Positions 1-8,870 of a DNA stretch of 64,000 nt are shown piece after piece. The stretch's first letter is position 1; each line of letters starts with the position of its first letter. The notes beneath the pieces were generated by a model. It was not told the DNA's origin. It saw only the letters and a list, made by a program, of their open reading frames with translations, and did not search any database. The DNA is from CBDDGJ01 sp965227805 (GTDB lineage: Bacteria > Pseudomonadota > Alphaproteobacteria > RS24). The position numbers and the translations under genes were made by a program. The stretch covers positions 806,001-870,000 of the forward strand of contig CBDDGJ010000003.1 in the NCBI GenBank assembly GCA_965227805.1, in the 5' to 3' direction.

Positions 1-133
1 AGGGTTTTATTTTTATGTGCCCGTGCGTTTTGATACGGATATGCTGGATGTGCAGCTTAGCTCATTTGACATGGGGGTGATGCCATCTATTGCGCTGGTG
101 GAGCTGAAACTGAGTGAGCCGGAGGATATGTGA
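1..133 (+). CDS. DUF2460 protein, C-terminal end only (GTA gene 12-like)
   Basis: The window opens inside a gene whose frame begins at base 2 and stops at TGA 131-133. The last 43 residues include VPVRFDTDMLD and IALVELKLSEPEDM, which match the C-terminus of the DUF2460/TIGR02217 family, the distal tail protein encoded by gene 12 of Rhodobacter-type gene transfer agents. The stop overlaps the next start codon (TGATG), so the genes are translationally coupled. The order g12-g13-g14-g15 that follows supports the call. Everything upstream lies outside the window. Confidence 0.75.
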   Translation, partial: GFYFYVPVRFDTDMLDVQLSSFDMGVMPSIALVELKLSEPEDM

Positions 134-975
134 TGCGGGTTTTACCGGAAAGTTTTACCCAAGATTTTGCCGATGGGGTCTCACATTTATGCCGGTGCTG
201 GCAGATTATCCGCACAGATGGTGTGATGGTAGGGCTTAGCGATCACGATCGGAATTTGACTTTTGCCGATACTTTATTTCATGCCAATGCAGGAATGGAT
301 ATGACGGTGATTGAACACCGGAGCGGCTTTGCGGTTTACGGGTTGGATATTGACGGCATAGTGGGTGCACCCCATATAGAGATGGATGCGCTCACTGCAG
401 GCCTTTATGATGGGGCGCATGTCTATATTTGGCTGGTCGATTGGCAGGATGTATCTAATAGGTTATTATTATTGAATGGGTTTTTGGGCGATGTCGTGCT
501 ACGCGATAATAAGTTTACGGCAAGCCTTAATGCAGCGAATATTGTGTTGCAAGACCAGGCCGGGCGTGTTTATCAGGCGACATGTGATGCGGCTTTGGGC
601 GATACACGTTGCGGGGTCGCGCTTAATGCGGCGGCATTTCAAACCGAAACATATATTGTCGATTTTACCGAAACACATATTATTATTCCCGAACAAGATT
701 ATGAGGGCGGATGGTTTACCGGGGGCATCATTCAATTTGCAGATGGCACGCGTCAGGATATTCGTGCCGATCACATTATTGATGGGCAAAGATATATTAT
801 CTTATGGGAAAATATAGCCAGTGCCCTTGCGTTAAATGATCCGATTATTTTAACCGCCGGATGCGATAAGCAATTTAGCACATGCAAGGCCAAATTTTCT
901 AATAGCATAAATTTTCGTGGATTTCCGCATTTGCCATCGGACTCTGTTTTGGTGTCAGCAACAAAAAGTGCCTAA
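133..975 (+). CDS. DUF2163 / TIGR02218 baseplate hub protein (GTA gene 13-like)
   Basis: This 281-residue protein matches the DUF2163 family, the baseplate hub encoded by gene 13 of RcGTA-type particles. The N-terminal half carries the family signature around GLSDHDRNLTF and the C-terminal half holds four cysteines (about C151, C160, C244, C251) ending in the FRGFPHLPS motif. In RcGTA the equivalent cysteines are reported to hold an iron-sulfur cluster; here that is inference from the conserved spacing. I chose ATG 133, which overlaps the previous stop; a GTG at 130 is also in frame. The next gene starts one base after the stop at 975, so it is part of the tail operon. Confidence 0.88.
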   Translation: MRVLPESFTQDFADGVSHLCRCWQIIRTDGVMVGLSDHDRNLTFADTLFHANAGMDMTVIEHRSGFAVYGLDIDGIVGAPHIEMDALTAGLYDGAHVYIWLVDWQDVSNRLLLLNGFLGDVVLRDNKFTASLNAANIVLQDQAGRVYQATCDAALGDTRCGVALNAAAFQTETYIVDFTETHIIIPEQDYEGGWFTGGIIQFADGTRQDIRADHIIDGQRYIILWENIASALALNDPIILTAGCDKQFSTCKAKFSNSINFRGFPHLPSDSVLVSATKSA

Positions 976-976
976 T

Positions 977-1414
977 ATGTGGCAGGAAAAAATTATTACC
1001 GAAACACGTAAATGGCTCGGCACGCCCTATCGCCATCAAGCGTGTTGTTTGGGGGTTGGTGCTGATTGTTTGGGGCTTATTCGCGGGGTCTATGCCGGGC
1101 TTTATGGAGCTGAAGCGCCCACTCCTCCGGCCTATCCGCGCTTTGGGGCGCGTGATGAAGGGGAAATTATCTGGCAGGCAGCACGGCATTATTTGCAAGA
1201 AAAAGCGCTTTGTGATTTAGGGGTGGGAGATGTGCTTTTATTTCGCTTGCGGGCAGGCCAAACGGCGCGCCATTTGGCGATTATGTCTGCGTCGGATCAG
1301 ATTATTCATGCAGCTTCCGGGGCGGCAATATGTGAGGTTTATTTTCACCCCTGGTGGCAAAAACGCTTGGTTGCCTGTTTTTCGTTTCCCAAAAATAATA
1401 TAAATAATGTCTGA
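977..1414 (+). CDS. NlpC/P60 peptidase of the GTA tail (gene 14-like)
   Basis: This 145-residue cysteine peptidase belongs to the TIGR02219 NlpC/P60 group encoded next to GTA gene 15, where it trims peptidoglycan during entry. The catalytic cysteine is C31 in GADCLGL, the likely catalytic histidine H99 in ARHLAIM, and a second histidine sits at H111 in IIHAASG. An upstream in-frame start at 917 would add 20 residues unlike the family, so ATG 977, one base after the previous stop, is preferred. The 3' end overlaps gene 15 by 8 bases. All catalytic residues are present, so the gene looks intact. Confidence 0.88.
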   Translation: MWQEKIITETRKWLGTPYRHQACCLGVGADCLGLIRGVYAGLYGAEAPTPPAYPRFGARDEGEIIWQAARHYLQEKALCDLGVGDVLLFRLRAGQTARHLAIMSASDQIIHAASGAAICEVYFHPWWQKRLVACFSFPKNNINNV

Positions 1415-4223
1415 TTCTGCAAATAGTAATCAATCCGGAAATGGGGGTGCATCTTCATGGATGCAGTTGGCACTTAGCATAACGCAATTCTCGCAAGCGC
1501 AAAATATGCCGCCGCGCGAGGGACCGCGCCTGGAAAAAATTCAGTTGCTTTCAGCAGGTGAGGGCGATGTTATCCCCCGCCTATTTGGCCGCATGCGCTT
1601 AGGGGGCAAACTCATCTGGACGGGCGCGCTAGAGGAACATGTTTATGATAGTGGCGGCTCCAAAGGCACAAGCACCGCCACGCAGCGCGATTATAGCTAT
1701 ACAATGCATCTGGCAATCGGTCTTTGCGAGGGACCTATATCACATATTGGGCGTGTGTGGGCGGATGGTATTTTGCTTGATACAGCGGATTATATTATGC
1801 GGCTCAATACGGGGGCTGATGATCAATTGCCCGATCCGCTTATCGAGACGATAGAGGGGGTAGACGCGGCACCGGCTTATCGGGGGCTTGCTTATGTTGT
1901 GTTTCAGGATTTCAATTTAACGGCTTTTGGCAATCGGGTGCCGCAATTAAGTTTTGAAGTATTTTACAACAGCCCCCTCTCAAGCGATTTTGTGCGTGCG
2001 GTGAACATTATTCCGGGGGCAACCGAGTTTGGGTATCATCCGTCCCCGCATGGTGAGCTTATTGGTATGCGGCTGGAAATGATTTCGGAAAATCTAAATG
2101 CAAGCCCCAGCCTTTCGGATTGGCGGTTATCGCTTGATGCCTTGCAAGACGGGTATCCGAATTGTAAAGAGACCGCGCTTGTGGTGACATGGTATGGCAC
2201 GGATTTGCGTGTGGGGGATTGTAAGGTCGAGCCGCGTGTGATGCGACATGATAAGGTTACCATACCCACAAGCTGGACGGTTGCGGGAAAAAGTCGCAGC
2301 GATGTGAACCTTGTATCAACGGTAGATGGGCGCCCTGCCTATGGGGGCACACCTAGCGATGACTCGGTGGTTAAGGCGATTGAAGATTTACACGCGCGCG
2401 GGCTTAATGTCGTATTTTATCCGTTTTTGATGATGGATATTCCGGCAGGGAATAATTTGCCCAACCCCTATGGCGGGACGGGGCAACCGGTTTATCCGTG
2501 GCGCGGGCGCATCACATGTGACCCCGCCCCAAGCGCGGCTGATACAGTAAATGGCACACAAACGGCCTATGAGCAGGTTAAAAATTTCATTTATGGCAGC
2601 GATGGAAAAAGCGGGCTTTATGCGATGATGGAGCATTATGCCACGCTTTGTGCACAGGCGGGGGGCGTTGAGGCGTTTTTAATCGGTTCGGAGTTTGAGG
2701 CGTTAAGCCCGGTAAGCAAGGGGCGTGGCGAGTATATTCTGGCTGGATTTTTGCGCGAAATTGCGGCGCGCGTGCGCGAGATTTTACCGGATACCAAAAT
2801 ATCTTATGCAGCTAATTGGGGTGAATACGGTAGTTTTGTCGAGCCTAATGGCGATGTCTTTTTCCCGCTAGATGAATATTGGTCATCTGACTTATGCGAT
2901 TTTATTGCTATTGATGCCTATTTCCCGCTATCCGATTGGCGTGATGGCGATGTGCATTTAGATGCACTTGCGGGGGCAAGGTCGGCGACTGATATGGATT
3001 ATTTGCAGTCGCAGGTCGAGGGGGGTGAATATTATGACTGGTATTATGCATCGCAAGAAGACCGTGATGCGCAAATTCGTAGCCCCATTACCGACGGCGC
3101 AGGACAAGCTTGGGTTTATCGTGCAAAAGATATAAGAAACTGGTGGCAAAACGCGCATCAAACGCGCTTAAATTGGGTGCTAGATGCATATACAGCATGG
3201 CAGCCGCAATCAAAACCGATTTGGTTTACAGAAATAGGGTGTCCGGCAGTTGATAAGGGGAGTAATGAGCCCAATCGGTTTCCGGATCAAAATGCATCAG
3301 ATGCGGGTTTGCCGCATTATTCTAATGGCCAGCGTGATGATTTGATTCAACGTCAATATTTGCGTGCCTTACGCGACTACTATTTGGATGAAGCACATAA
3401 TCCGGTTTCCGATATTTATGGCGCACCCATGCTGGATTGCGATAGATTATTTATCTGGGCATGGGATGCGCGCCCCTTCCCTGCCTTTCCCTATAATACA
3501 GATTTATGGGCAGATAGCGTGAATTGGCATACGGGGCACTGGCTCAATGGGCGTTTATCGACCATGGCTGTGAATGAAATATGGGAAGAAATTGTCGATG
3601 ACGATATTGTTTTTGTATCCGATAATGTGGATGTGACCATAGATGGTTATGTGGTTGACAGGCAAATGCCACGCCGCAATATTTTGGAACCGCTCTTATA
3701 TGCACTGGGTCTGGATATGGTGCAAAGCAATGGGCAGCTCAAAATTGCGGCACGACACAATGCTTTTATCCATAATATATCGCAAGCAGATTTACTGGAT
3801 GCCCCCGTGCGGGTGAGTAAAAAGCGCAATGATATGCAGCGCCTGCCGAATATTTTACAATTACATTATATACGTGATGATGGTGCTTATGAACTCGCCT
3901 CTGTTACGGCGCGCAAAAATGGCGATTCCCTGCCGATAGAAACAATACAATTACCCTTGGTGATGCCGCGCGGGCAGGCGAGCGATTTGGCAACACGACT
4001 TTTATATGAGTTACATAACGAGGCAGAAACTATCAAACTTTCCTTGCCGCCGGCATTTTTAACCATAGAGCCAGGCGATGTGATAACCTATGATGACAAA
4101 TATTGGCGCGTTACGGCAATGCTCTATCAAGGGGGTGTTGACATAGAAGCGGTGCGGCACATTCCCGCCTTTTACGACACACAAGCCTCTATTATTTTTG
4201 ATACACAAATCGACATACCGTAA
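1407..4223 (+). CDS. GTA gene 15-like TIM-barrel baseplate protein, N-terminal 938 residues
   Basis: This is the large baseplate tip protein of gene transfer agents. It has an N-terminal tail-hub region, a glycoside-hydrolase-like TIM barrel (roughly residues 290-720, with GSEFEA near 427 and FTEIGCPA near 607 carrying glutamates in the places expected for a hydrolase) and a Phage-tail_3-like region (about 750-930). Family members run to about 1,300 residues, but here translation meets TAA at 4221-4223. The same frame then stays open for another 316 codons of family-typical sequence, so this entry is the first part of a gene split by one in-frame stop. It overlaps gene 14 by 8 bases. Confidence 0.85.
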   Translation: MSDSANSNQSGNGGASSWMQLALSITQFSQAQNMPPREGPRLEKIQLLSAGEGDVIPRLFGRMRLGGKLIWTGALEEHVYDSGGSKGTSTATQRDYSYTMHLAIGLCEGPISHIGRVWADGILLDTADYIMRLNTGADDQLPDPLIETIEGVDAAPAYRGLAYVVFQDFNLTAFGNRVPQLSFEVFYNSPLSSDFVRAVNIIPGATEFGYHPSPHGELIGMRLEMISENLNASPSLSDWRLSLDALQDGYPNCKETALVVTWYGTDLRVGDCKVEPRVMRHDKVTIPTSWTVAGKSRSDVNLVSTVDGRPAYGGTPSDDSVVKAIEDLHARGLNVVFYPFLMMDIPAGNNLPNPYGGTGQPVYPWRGRITCDPAPSAADTVNGTQTAYEQVKNFIYGSDGKSGLYAMMEHYATLCAQAGGVEAFLIGSEFEALSPVSKGRGEYILAGFLREIAARVREILPDTKISYAANWGEYGSFVEPNGDVFFPLDEYWSSDLCDFIAIDAYFPLSDWRDGDVHLDALAGARSATDMDYLQSQVEGGEYYDWYYASQEDRDAQIRSPITDGAGQAWVYRAKDIRNWWQNAHQTRLNWVLDAYTAWQPQSKPIWFTEIGCPAVDKGSNEPNRFPDQNASDAGLPHYSNGQRDDLIQRQYLRALRDYYLDEAHNPVSDIYGAPMLDCDRLFIWAWDARPFPAFPYNTDLWADSVNWHTGHWLNGRLSTMAVNEIWEEIVDDDIVFVSDNVDVTIDGYVVDRQMPRRNILEPLLYALGLDMVQSNGQLKIAARHNAFIHNISQADLLDAPVRVSKKRNDMQRLPNILQLHYIRDDGAYELASVTARKNGDSLPIETIQLPLVMPRGQASDLATRLLYELHNEAETIKLSLPPAFLTIEPGDVITYDDKYWRVTAMLYQGGVDIEAVRHIPAFYDTQASIIFDTQIDIP

Positions 4224-4232
4224 ATAAATGCC

Positions 4233-5183
4233 TTGGCACATTTACATGTATTAGAGCTTCCTGCGGCGGCAAATCTGGCCAATAGCGATGGTAGCTGGAC
4301 GATTGGCACGCCCTTGGTTGCGGTAAGTGTGCTCCCGTGGACACATGATATTTTGATTGAAAATGAAAGCGGCCAGTGGTCGCAAAATATAAGCCGCCCG
4401 AGCATTATCGGTGAAACACTCACCGCGCTTTCCTCTGCCCCTTCAGGGCGATGGCTGCCAGGGGCGACGCTTGAGGTCGAAATTATTGATGGCGAGCTGG
4501 AAAGCCGCCCTAAAGCACAAATATTGGATGGGGAAAATATGTTGGCCATAGAGACATCGCTTGGCTGGGAAATTATACAATTTGCCACGGCCACACTTAT
4601 TGGTGATCGTCACTATCGTTTATCGGATTTATTGCGGGGTGCACTTGGCACAGATGATATGATGGTCGGCACGATTGCGGCGGGGGCAATATGTGTGATG
4701 CTGGATAATACGGTAAATGAAATCAGCTTGTCGAGCGAACGCATGACGGCGGGCATAACGCTTTATTACGGGCCGGAAAATGTGGGGCGGGAAAATTACG
4801 CATGGCAAAATAAAGATTATATATTACGCTCTACAGGATATATATGTTTATCGCCCGTGCATATTCGGGCACAAATTGTGGAAGATGATAGTTTGCGCAT
4901 AAGCTGGGTGCGTCGCGGACGCATTGATGCAGATAATTTCGAGCTTGCCGAAATACCGCTTGGGGAAGCAAGCGAGCTTTATCGCATTGAGGTGCGTGCC
5001 GATGGTGTTTTGGTGCGCACGCATGATGTGGCGCAAACCCTATGGGATTATGACACGGATATGCAAGCACAAGATCAAACAGCCCATATGACAGCACAAA
5101 TATGGCTTGTGCGTATTGCCCAGATAAGTGCGACACATGGGCCAGGCTTTGCGCGTGAATTTGATATTTCAACTTATATGTAA
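4233..5183 (+). CDS. GTA gene 15-like protein, C-terminal part in the same frame after a stop codon
   Basis: These 316 codons continue the preceding gene in exactly the same frame after TAA 4221-4223. The sequence matches the C-terminal region of GTA gene 15 proteins, for example the stretch around ALSSAPSGRWLPGATLEVEI and the segment with YRLSDLLRGALGTDD. The first possible start here is TTG 4233, with no Shine-Dalgarno-like sequence before it, and ATG 4228 is in another frame and closes after eight codons. Independent translation therefore looks poor. It is most simply a nonsense mutation in a formerly single gene, less likely stop-codon readthrough or a sequence error. Confidence 0.75.
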   Translation: MAHLHVLELPAAANLANSDGSWTIGTPLVAVSVLPWTHDILIENESGQWSQNISRPSIIGETLTALSSAPSGRWLPGATLEVEIIDGELESRPKAQILDGENMLAIETSLGWEIIQFATATLIGDRHYRLSDLLRGALGTDDMMVGTIAAGAICVMLDNTVNEISLSSERMTAGITLYYGPENVGRENYAWQNKDYILRSTGYICLSPVHIRAQIVEDDSLRISWVRRGRIDADNFELAEIPLGEASELYRIEVRADGVLVRTHDVAQTLWDYDTDMQAQDQTAHMTAQIWLVRIAQISATHGPGFAREFDISTYM

Positions 5184-5198
5184 AAGGAGACTTTGAAA

Positions 5199-6167
5199 AT
5201 GAGCGACACACAAAGCCCGCATTTCGGGTTTGATTATTTAACCGCTTCGCAGGCACAAAAACATGTTGTGGTGAATGATGTCATTCGCGATATTGATTCA
5301 TTTATGCATTTATCTGTAAAGGCAAATGCACTCACACAACCGCCAACAAGTCCGGCAAATGGTGATCGCTATTTAATCGGACAAAATGCAATAGATGACT
5401 GGGCAGGCAAAGATGGCCAGCTTGCCTTTTTTCATGATGATGGGTGGGTTTATTTTGAACCACAAATTGGGTGGCGCATATGGGATGAGGCAAATTTTGC
5501 TTTTCGCGTTTATACATCAAGCGGTTGGCACATAATAAGCGGTTCGGAGGAAGGTGATGAAGATGTTTACTTGCCGATTGATGGCATTGCGGTGGACTCG
5601 CATAAACTAGGCGGTAAATCGGCGAGCAATTATGCGCTTGCATCGGATGTTTCAGCGCTTTTACCAAGCGGGGTAATTTTGCCATTTGCGGGCGGGGCTA
5701 TCCCTGCAGGGTTTTTGCTGTGTAATGGCGCGGCTTTGTCGCGCACCAGCTATGCCACCCTTTTTGCCGCCATCGGCACGACTTATGGTAGAGGTAATGG
5801 CTCCACCACCTTTAACCTGCCCGATTTGCGTGGCGAGTTCATCCGGGGGGCTGATAATGGGCGCGGCGTGGATAATGGTCGTGCTTTGGGTTCATCACAA
5901 CGTGGGTCACAAATATTTCTTGATGATGGAAATAATTCGCATAGCACGCATTTTGGGGGTTCTGCAGATGTAGACAGATTGTATAGCGACTATTATCAAC
6001 ATGCCAATAAAACCTATGACCCCTATGATGGTGGCGGGCGTATATGGCATGGTGTTTATGGATATAATACTGATCCAACAAAATTAGATAAATACCGCAC
6101 CTCTGTCAGTTATTATTGGCATATGCGCCCCCGCAATATTGCCCTTAACTATATAATTAAATATTGA
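5199..6167 (+). CDS. DUF2793 and phage tail collar protein (tail fibre)
   Basis: A 322-residue probable tail fibre. Residues about 5-100 match DUF2793 (FDYLTASQAQKHVVVND, DGQLAFFHDDGWVYFEPQIGW), a domain often encoded just after GTA gene 15. Residues about 158-215 form a phage tail collar domain (PAGFLLCNGAALSR, FNLPDLRGEFIRG). The remainder is glycine-, asparagine- and tyrosine-rich and ends in HMRPRNIALNYIIKY, typical of short collar fibres. AGGAG at 5185-5189 sits nine bases before ATG 5199; the TTG at 5193 is a poorer start. It probably decides surface binding of the particle. Confidence 0.85.
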   Translation: MSDTQSPHFGFDYLTASQAQKHVVVNDVIRDIDSFMHLSVKANALTQPPTSPANGDRYLIGQNAIDDWAGKDGQLAFFHDDGWVYFEPQIGWRIWDEANFAFRVYTSSGWHIISGSEEGDEDVYLPIDGIAVDSHKLGGKSASNYALASDVSALLPSGVILPFAGGAIPAGFLLCNGAALSRTSYATLFAAIGTTYGRGNGSTTFNLPDLRGEFIRGADNGRGVDNGRALGSSQRGSQIFLDDGNNSHSTHFGGSADVDRLYSDYYQHANKTYDPYDGGGRIWHGVYGYNTDPTKLDKYRTSVSYYWHMRPRNIALNYIIKY

Positions 6168-6178
6168 GGTAAACCCAC

Positions 6179-6856
6179 ATGAAAATCTATAATTATGACG
6201 CCGTAACGGGTGAATATACCGGTGCGGGCACCGCGCAAAAATCACCACTTGATGGTGAGTGGCTTATCCCTGCGCATGCGACAGTGCTGGAACCACCCGC
6301 CCCCACAAAAGGCCATGCCATTGTGTGGGATGGTGATAAATGGGAAAGCAAACCAGATAATCGCGAACAGGAATATTGGCTTGGTGATGGCACGCATGTA
6401 ACGATTGAGACGATAGGCGATGTGCCGCCCAAAGATGCGCTTGGTGCCCCTCCCGATTTACGCACACTTGATGAGGCAAAAGCCGATGCGGGCATAAGCG
6501 TCAAAAGCGGGCATGCCGCCTTATTATATGCAGCAAGCGATGCGGCCACACCCGAAGAGCGCGACACATGGGCGATAAAGGCAGATGCCGCTCACGCCGT
6601 GCTGAACGAGCGCGCCAGCACCGCCCAAACCCATATGCTGACAAGCGAGGCCGAAGCACGCGGGCTTGCGGTGGAAGACTTTGCCGCGATTATTATTGCC
6701 AAAAGCGATGCCTATCATGAGCTAGTGGCGCATGCCGCCGTGCTTAAAGCGCAAGCCGATATGGCGATTAGCCAAGCGAAATCTAAAAAAGCTGTAACTA
6801 AGGCGGTAAGCGCATTTGAGGCGGCGATCAATACATCACTGGAGGCACTGACATGA
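6179..6856 (+). CDS. Tail fibre assembly-like protein with alanine-rich helical C-terminus
   Basis: This 225-residue protein starts with a motif seen in phage tail-fibre assembly and DUF4376-type proteins (YDAVTGEYTGAGTAQ, WLIPAHATVLEPPAP, AIVWDGDKWE). The second half, from about residue 115, is rich in alanine, lysine and glutamate and is probably a long helical or coiled-coil bundle. It lies 11 bases after the collar protein and its stop overlaps the next start (ATGA at 6853-6856), so it is in the tail-fibre operon. A chaperone role for the fibre is inferred from family and position, not from an active site. Confidence 0.6.
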   Translation: MKIYNYDAVTGEYTGAGTAQKSPLDGEWLIPAHATVLEPPAPTKGHAIVWDGDKWESKPDNREQEYWLGDGTHVTIETIGDVPPKDALGAPPDLRTLDEAKADAGISVKSGHAALLYAASDAATPEERDTWAIKADAAHAVLNERASTAQTHMLTSEAEARGLAVEDFAAIIIAKSDAYHELVAHAAVLKAQADMAISQAKSKKAVTKAVSAFEAAINTSLEALT

Positions 6857-7275
6857 GCAGTTTCACCAAAGCCGTGGGCTTTGCCCCGCAACGCATCCAG
6901 CGTGGGCGGATAAGCCGCCTATTGCCGCCGGGCATGCAAACGCAAAAATATAAAGTCACCGAAGGCTTTACGTGGCGGGTTGATGCGCGCCAGCAGATAG
7001 ATATTGCGCCTGGCTTTGTGTTTGACGGCGCGAGCGTGCCATTTCCTTTTACTCTGGTTTTCCCGCGCGTGCATTCGGATTATGTGCAAGCCGCCTGCCT
7101 GCATGATTGGCTCTATTCCACCCAAAGCACCCCCCGCGCTTTTGCTGATAAGCAGTTTTATGTCGCCATGCGGGTGCTGCGGCTTCCTGCGCTTTATGCG
7201 TGGGTCATCTATGCCGCCGTCCGACTGGGCGGCATGTGGGCATGGCGGCGCAAACGTGCGCACGGGCGTGGCTAA
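6853..7275 (+). CDS. DUF1353 family phage-associated protein
   Basis: A 140-residue protein matching DUF1353, small proteins of unproven function common in alphaproteobacterial prophages and GTA-linked fibre modules. The family hallmarks are visible: DIAPGFVFDGASVPFPF near residues 50-66 and AACLHDWLYS near 80-90, followed by a hydrophobic, arginine-rich C-terminus that may touch the membrane. The start overlaps the preceding stop (ATGA). The neighbourhood suggests a role in particle release or attachment; this is guilt by association. Confidence 0.7.
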   Translation: MSSFTKAVGFAPQRIQRGRISRLLPPGMQTQKYKVTEGFTWRVDARQQIDIAPGFVFDGASVPFPFTLVFPRVHSDYVQAACLHDWLYSTQSTPRAFADKQFYVAMRVLRLPALYAWVIYAAVRLGGMWAWRRKRAHGRG

Positions 7276-7283
7276 AGGGGGTT

Positions 7284-7403
7284 ATGATGGAGTTTTTTGG
7301 CATAAAGATAAACTTGGCGCTTGCAGGCTTATTTTCCTTTATTGTTTTTTCTAACTCCTTTAATTCAACCTGTCTTTCATTTATCGCGTTTTATTACTGG
7401 TAA
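7284..7403 (+). CDS. Possible 39-residue single-helix membrane peptide, holin-like remnant
   Basis: Eight bases after the DUF1353 gene, a run AAAGGGGG precedes ATG 7284 and a short frame that starts MEFFGIKINLALAGLFSF and closes at TAA 7401-7403. It contains one hydrophobic segment. Phage cassettes ending in DUF1353 often continue with a small holin-like protein whose N-terminus has the same flavour, so this may be the 5' remnant of such a gene that has frameshifted or been replaced after about 17 codons. It could also be chance. No second helix is present, so a working holin is doubtful. Confidence 0.3.
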   Translation: MMEFFGIKINLALAGLFSFIVFSNSFNSTCLSFIAFYYW

Positions 7404-7517
7404 TCATTATCGCCTGATTCAGCACGACTAATTTTATAAACCATCTGGTCATAAGAAAAATATATGATATGGTCTTAAACCTAATCACACATAAGCTGAT
7501 GAGGGAAAGAATATATT

Positions 7518-8210
7518 ATGTCACGTCTAACGACTGCCGCACCGCAGGTGAGCGATGCGCTTAATACACGTTTTTCATGCCGGAAATTTTTAGATAAAGC
7601 AGTATCTGAGGATATGGTGCGTGAAATTATCGAAACCGCTACACGCGCCCCTTCAGGTGGTAATTTGCAGCCCTGGCACGTTTGGGCAGTGAGCGGTGCG
7701 CCCTTACAAAATTTTATTGCCGATATTCAGGCAAAACTAAAAGAAAATCCGGCGGGCGAAACACCGGATTATCATATTTATCCCCCCGACATAACCGAGC
7801 CTTATGAAAGTCGCCGCACGGATATTGGCGAGCGCATGTATGGGCTGCTTGGTATTCCCCGTGATGATCGCAAAGCGCGCATTGCCCAGCTTATGGAAAA
7901 TTATACATTTTTCGGCGCGCCGGTTGCTTTATTCTTTGCGATAGATAAGCAAATGCAGCAAGGCCAATGGGCAGATTTGGGCATGATGATGCAATCCATT
8001 ATGCTATTGGCGCGCGAGAAGGGCTTGCATACATGTCCGCAGGAAATCTGGGCATTATGGACACAAACAATAAAAGAATTTTTGCACATTCCGGATAATA
8101 TGATGTTTTTTTGCGGGCTTGCGCTTGGATTTGCTGATCCGGATGCGCTTATCAATCAGCTGGAAAGCCCGCGCGCGCCACTGGCTGAGACTGTGCAGTT
8201 TCTCTTTTGA
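7518..8210 (+). CDS. FMN-dependent nitroreductase family protein
   Basis: A 230-residue cytoplasmic flavoprotein of the nitroreductase fold. The FMN phosphate-binding region is FSCRKFLDKAV near residues 19-29, the segment ATRAPSGGNLQPWHVW near 41-56 is the signature of the family, and GLALGFADPDA near 195-205 is the C-terminal flavin loop. It probably reduces nitro compounds or quinones with NAD(P)H; the substrate cannot be told. It ends three bases before the ccmI-like gene, so it may be co-transcribed with the cytochrome c maturation operon, though a functional link is not obvious. Confidence 0.85.
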   Translation: MSRLTTAAPQVSDALNTRFSCRKFLDKAVSEDMVREIIETATRAPSGGNLQPWHVWAVSGAPLQNFIADIQAKLKENPAGETPDYHIYPPDITEPYESRRTDIGERMYGLLGIPRDDRKARIAQLMENYTFFGAPVALFFAIDKQMQQGQWADLGMMMQSIMLLAREKGLHTCPQEIWALWTQTIKEFLHIPDNMMFFCGLALGFADPDALINQLESPRAPLAETVQFLF

Positions 8211-8213
8211 TCG

Positions 8214-8855
8214 ATGCTGATGGGGGCGATGCTTTTTTTCTGGATTAGTGCTGCCTTTATGGTTGGCGGCATTTTATTTTTTCTTATGCCGCTTGTGGGG
8301 GGGCATAAGCGTTTTGCGGTGGGTTTTGCCCTTTGTCTGCCGCTTGTGGCGGTGGGGGTCTATAGTCTTATCGGTAGCCCCCATATGCGCGATATGCCCT
8401 TTGCGCAAAGAATAGCCGCCCAGCCAGAAACATTGCCTGCCGAAGCAGTGCTGGTTTTGCTGGAAGAGGCCATACGTAAAAATCCGCAAGATATACAAGG
8501 CTGGCGGCTTTTAGCCAGGGCGCAGCAAAGCATGGGCGATTTTATCAAGGCAAGCGATAGCTGGCGGGCGCTTATTGCACGTGATGATAATGACGCGGAG
8601 GCGTTAGGTAATCTGGCACAGTGCCTGATTGAGCGCGAGGAGGGGCTTATATCCGACGAGGCTTTTGACCTTTTAGAACGCGCGTTCACACTTGATGCAA
8701 CCGATAATGCCACCCGTTATTTTTTAGGGCTTGCCTATGCACAGCAGCAAGATACTAAAAATGCCATATCAATCTGGCGTGCGCTTTTGGCGGAATTAGC
8801 AGCAGACCACCCGCTTGCTCAGGAATTAAAGCAGCGTTTGGCTGCATTGGAATAG
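8214..8855 (+). CDS. ccmI: CcmI/CycH-like TPR protein of cytochrome c maturation
   Basis: A 213-residue membrane protein: two hydrophobic segments at about residues 6-30 and 36-54 followed by a periplasmic domain with tetratricopeptide repeats (about 75-205, including LLARAQQSMGDFIKASDSWRA). This is the layout of CcmI/CycH, which holds apocytochrome c for the haem lyase CcmF-CcmH. The call rests as much on context as on sequence, since ccmE, ccmF and ccmH follow directly. ATG 8214 is four bases after the nitroreductase stop; ATG 8220 or 8229 are alternative starts. Confidence 0.75.
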   Translation: MLMGAMLFFWISAAFMVGGILFFLMPLVGGHKRFAVGFALCLPLVAVGVYSLIGSPHMRDMPFAQRIAAQPETLPAEAVLVLLEEAIRKNPQDIQGWRLLARAQQSMGDFIKASDSWRALIARDDNDAEALGNLAQCLIEREEGLISDEAFDLLERAFTLDATDNATRYFLGLAYAQQQDTKNAISIWRALLAELAADHPLAQELKQRLAALE

Positions 8856-8870
8856 GGGGCTATAAAGTTT

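Noticed and set aside
3000..3450. TIM barrel of gene 15 as a metabolic glycosidase
   Set aside because: The GTA gene order and flanking tail domains show a baseplate protein.
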